Translations under genes and position numbers: made by a program
Notes under the pieces: model-generated
The model's database searches: none
The model's input: the letters and a program-made list of their open reading frames with translations, nothing else
What the model was told of the DNA's origin: nothing
In this document: positions 30,686-32,246 of the stretch, in pieces
Position numbering within the stretch: position 1 is the stretch's first letter
Layout: each line of letters begins with the position of its first letter
Assembly (NCBI GenBank): GCA_009694305.1
Contig: SHVL01000027.1
Span: forward strand, 1-32,246
Source of the DNA: Thermoleophilia bacterium
GTDB taxonomy: Bacteria; Actinomycetota; Thermoleophilia; Gaiellales; Gaiellaceae
DNA: 32,246 nt
Reading direction: 5' to 3'

Positions 30686-31059
30686 TTCTCGACCATCACG
30701 CTCGTTGACTTCACCACCCCCGCAGCACTCATCCCTGCCCTGAGGCCGAGCTCCTCCGCCGACTCGCGCGTGATGATCGCGACGACGCGCGACGGCTCGG
30801 TCACGTCGATCTCGACCCGGGCGAGCAGTCCGTCCACTTCGACCGACCGGACGACTCCCCGGAAGCGGTTGCGGGCCGAAAGCTCCTGCCGTCCCTCGAC
30901 ACCCCGAAGGCGCTCGACCTCCTCGAGCGACACGACGCGCCGGTTGGCAGCGTCACGAGCAACTTCGATCTTCCCCTCACGATCCCAGCGCCGCAGGGTG
31001 TCGAGACTGATCCCGAGCATCCGGCTGGCCTGTCCCGCAGATACACTATGCATAGGCAT
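30682..31059 (-). CDS. HTH plus Mop (TOBE) molybdate-sensing regulator
   Basis: A 125-residue two-domain protein. Residues 6-52 form a MerR/excisionase-like helix-turn-helix (SAGQASRMLGISLDTLRRWD, RRVVSLEEVERLRG). Residues 62-125 form a single Mop/TOBE domain (NRFRGVVRSVEVDGLLARVEI, ITRESAEELGLRAGM, VVKSTSVMVEK) that typically binds molybdate or tungstate as an oligomer. It probably represses or tunes the transporter gene it is coupled to, in response to oxyanion level. ATG 31059 or ATG 31053 could be the start; neither has a good ribosome site, and both sit inside the inverted repeat at 31051-31067. Confidence 0.88.
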   Translation of the reverse strand: MPMHSVSAGQASRMLGISLDTLRRWDREGKIEVARDAANRRVVSLEEVERLRGVEGRQELSARNRFRGVVRSVEVDGLLARVEIDVTEPSRVVAIITRESAEELGLRAGMSAAGVVKSTSVMVEK

Positions 31060-31067
31060 TACCTATG
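31051..31067. promoter_or_regulatory. Inverted repeat over the start codons of the molybdate operon
   Basis: CATAGG (31051-31056), CATTA, CCTATG (31062-31067) form a perfect inverted repeat that extends imperfectly to 8-bp arms. It covers both possible ATG codons of the regulator. TTTACA just upstream on the minus strand is a -35-like element. A dimeric HTH protein bound here would block transcription or translation, so autoregulation by the encoded HTH-Mop protein is a natural hypothesis. It does not resemble the E. coli ModE site. Confidence 0.55.
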
Positions 31068-31496
31068 TAAAATAACACAACCGCACCCCGGACTGCCGAC
31101 CAGATCGAGAAGCCACTCGTCAGAGGCATGCCCTATCAGCGGCCCGGTACGCACCACGGAGCCTGGCAGTCTCCGCGTCGGTCAGCCTTGAGTCTCTCGT
31201 TCCCGGGCTGGCCAGACAGGCGGTCGTCGGCGACGCAGGGCACCGCTACCGGCAGTGAGTCGAGGTCGGCGAGCATCGTGGCCGGGGCCGAAGATGCAAG
31301 ACGTCGCGCCTGCTTCGACCTCGCTACCGCTCGTCTCTCCAGGCGAGCCAGAACTGCGACACGACGTGTCCGGTGGCGACGTCTCACCCCGGTACGCCTG
31401 TTGACACCTGAAGCCGGTGGTCGCCGTGCGTGCGCCCGCAGGAGGCTGCGCCGTCTTCCCTACGGTGTTCCCGGTGGGATGTTCGAGGACGGCGTT
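31068..31496. other. Gene-poor stretch upstream of the molybdate operon
   Basis: These 429 bases hold the promoter region of the HTH-Mop gene at their left end (AT-rich 31068-31080). The rest has frames open for 80-140 codons on both strands, but their translations are Arg/Ser-rich and look like shadows of GC bias, without motifs. No RNA gene or strong terminator was seen. Confidence 0.5.
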
Positions 31497-31955
31497 CTAG
31501 GCGCTCTTCATACGTCGTGCAAAGTCCCAACTCGAAACCTCGACCGGGTCGAGCCGTAGGACGACCTCGGGGGTCGTGCGGGCAAGCAACGCGCGCGCGA
31601 AAGGACTCTCCGTGGTTCCTGTATACCGGACGATCAGCTCACCGAGCGTGGCGAGATTCTCGTCGGGCTCGATCGTCACCCGCGCACGGCCGCGAACTCC
31701 GCGATACGGTAGCGCCTCACCCGACACCTCGAAGGCACATCGTGGCTCGTGCGCGAGCACCCGGACCAGCGAGCTCGATTCCTGGGTGGCACAGACGATC
31801 TCCTCGTCGCGTCGTACAAACCAGAGCGAGACAACGACGGGCCAACCCGAAGGAGCGACGGCCGCAAGCCGCAGCGGGATCACCGTATCGTCGAGGAAGG
31901 CGGCAACCTGCTCCGCGGCGAACGGGCCCACGGCCCGGGCAGTCGAAAGAGACAC
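31497..31955 (-). CDS. FMN-binding split-barrel (PNPOx-like) protein
   Basis: A 152-residue protein of the pyridoxamine-5'-phosphate-oxidase-like fold. Its layout is VAAFLDD, LRLAAVAPSGWPVVVSLWFV, then EEIVCATQESSSLVRVLAHEP, FEVSGEALPYRGVRGRARV and a C-terminal RLDPVEVSSWDF. This pattern is common to flavin- or F420-binding actinobacterial proteins of unknown substrate. GTG 31955 is chosen because the fold starts there and TATCCT lies six bases upstream. The frame upstream runs through a 13-bp minisatellite and is not protein-like. It probably stands alone. Confidence 0.8.
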   Translation of the reverse strand: MSLSTARAVGPFAAEQVAAFLDDTVIPLRLAAVAPSGWPVVVSLWFVRRDEEIVCATQESSSLVRVLAHEPRCAFEVSGEALPYRGVRGRARVTIEPDENLATLGELIVRYTGTTESPFARALLARTTPEVVLRLDPVEVSSWDFARRMKSA

Positions 31956-31961
31956 GGAGGC

Positions 31962-31967
31962 AGGATA
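31962..31967 (-). promoter_or_regulatory. -10 box of the FMN-binding protein gene
   Basis: TATCCT on the minus strand ends six bases before GTG 31955. The 13-bp repeat array begins 19 bases further upstream, so the -35 region would overlap the first repeat unit. Confidence 0.45.
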
Positions 31968-31985
31968 GACGGGCGAGCACCGTCG

Positions 31986-32102
31986 GTGCGCAGTGCAAGG
32001 TGGCCGTGCAAGGCCGCAGTGCACGGCCGCAGTGCACGGCCGCAGTGCACGGTGGCCGTGCAAGGCCGCAGCACAAAGCCGCAGCACAAGGCGGCCCTGC
32101 AC
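31986..32102. repeat. 13-bp minisatellite, nine units
   Basis: Nine consecutive 13-base units occupy 31986-32102. Units 3 to 5 are identical (GGCCGCAGTGCAC). Units 2 and 6 are GGTGGCCGTGCAA, and the others are variants such as GGCCGCAGCACAA. The variant order suggests growth by unit duplication. It lies directly upstream of the FMN-binding protein gene and could alter its promoter by changing length. The core GTGCAC is palindromic. Confidence 0.85.
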
Positions 32103-32221
32103 GGCAAGGGCGCGGGCCACGAACGGCAGAGAAGACAGCCGGCAACCGGCTAATCGTGATGCCCCGGTCCTCAGGCGGCAGACCTCCCACCCCGGGTCGC
32201 TCATCGGTCGCATTCCCCCCG

Positions 32222-32246
32222 GACACCACCGACACCACCGACACCA
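32222..32246. repeat. 9-bp repeat cut by the window end
   Basis: GACACCACC occurs twice exactly (32222-32239) and a third, partial copy reaches the end of the window. On the minus strand it would encode a repeating Val-Ser-Val type peptide if part of a gene beyond the edge. The remaining bases 32103-32221 show nothing recognisable. Confidence 0.6.

Noticed and set aside
29516-31075. Open plus-strand frame of 519 codons
   Set aside because: It is antisense to the MOT1 transporter and HTH-Mop genes, with a composition rich in Glu, Arg and Asp and no recognisable domain.
31128-31559. Possible gene in the gap between the molybdate operon and the FMN protein
   Set aside because: The translation is Arg/Ser-rich and runs antisense into the end of the FMN-binding gene. 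There is no ribosome site and no motif.
31986-32102. Tandem 13-bp repeats considered as a CRISPR array
   Set aside because: Units are directly adjacent without spacers and far too short. No cas genes are present.

Overview
The window is chromosomal DNA from a high-GC bacterium, most likely an actinomycete-type organism (Actinomycetota). My best guess is the class Thermoleophilia, inferred from gene content and not demonstrated. Supporting signs are strong G/C preference at third codon positions, many GTG starts, a mycobacterial-type citrate synthase 2, a Lon-like PDZ protease of the YlbL type, an acyl-CoA carboxylase alpha chain carrying both biotin carboxylase and biotin carrier domains with a small epsilon-like protein nearby, and short promoters of the TANNNT type. 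No rRNA, tRNA, CRISPR array, insertion sequence or prophage was seen.

Layout. 1-1643: 5' part of a copper-type P1B ATPase (minus). 1778-2520: a wrecked secretory-lipase gene with three lesions. 2781-4037: a secreted kelch beta-propeller protein. 4172-5544: a VOC protein and a divergent short-chain dehydrogenase (SDR). 5611-6887: a translationally coupled SGNH hydrolase and alpha/beta hydrolase pair. 6926-8753: two tandem tyrosine recombinases of the Xer type. 12014-8905 (minus): the tightly packed operon citA, HEAT-repeat protein, purE, purK. 12175-13101: malate dehydrogenase, divergent from citA across a perfect inverted repeat. 13163-14924: an atypical SDR and a YlbL-like protease. 15066-15508: a four-cysteine small protein coupled to a LapA-like membrane protein. 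15549-16631: an aminotransferase (minus). 16838-18034: a DEAD-box helicase. 18794-18109 (minus): TatA and a cupin.

22137-18923 (minus): sucC, a methyltransferase, sucD and a four-helix membrane protein. 22182-23930: a lipoprotein and glycerol dehydrogenase. 24080-24589: a lipoprotein with an allene-oxide-cyclase-like domain, flanked by octanucleotide repeats. 24590-24953: probable remains of a nucleotidyltransferase gene. 28722-24954 (minus): acyl-CoA carboxylase alpha, a large methyltransferase and a sucrase/ferredoxin-like protein. 28748-29287: a PgsA-type phosphatidyltransferase. 31059-29242 (minus): an HTH-Mop molybdate sensor, a MOT1 molybdate transporter and an epsilon-like small protein. 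31497-31955: an FMN-binding protein preceded by a 13-bp minisatellite.

How it works together. The centre holds three TCA-cycle enzymes (citrate synthase, malate dehydrogenase, succinyl-CoA ligase) plus purine biosynthesis, carboxylase and phospholipid genes, so this is largely core metabolism. Genes in operons are joined by ATGA, GTGA or TAGTG stop/start overlaps. Many lead genes lack a Shine-Dalgarno sequence but carry TANNNT 6-9 bases before the start codon, which suggests leaderless mRNAs. The most interesting items are the methyltransferase nested in sucCD, the molybdate sensor-transporter unit with an inverted repeat over its own start codons, the octanucleotide repeat in a lipoprotein signal sequence, and a hairpin masking the ribosome site of the four-cysteine protein.
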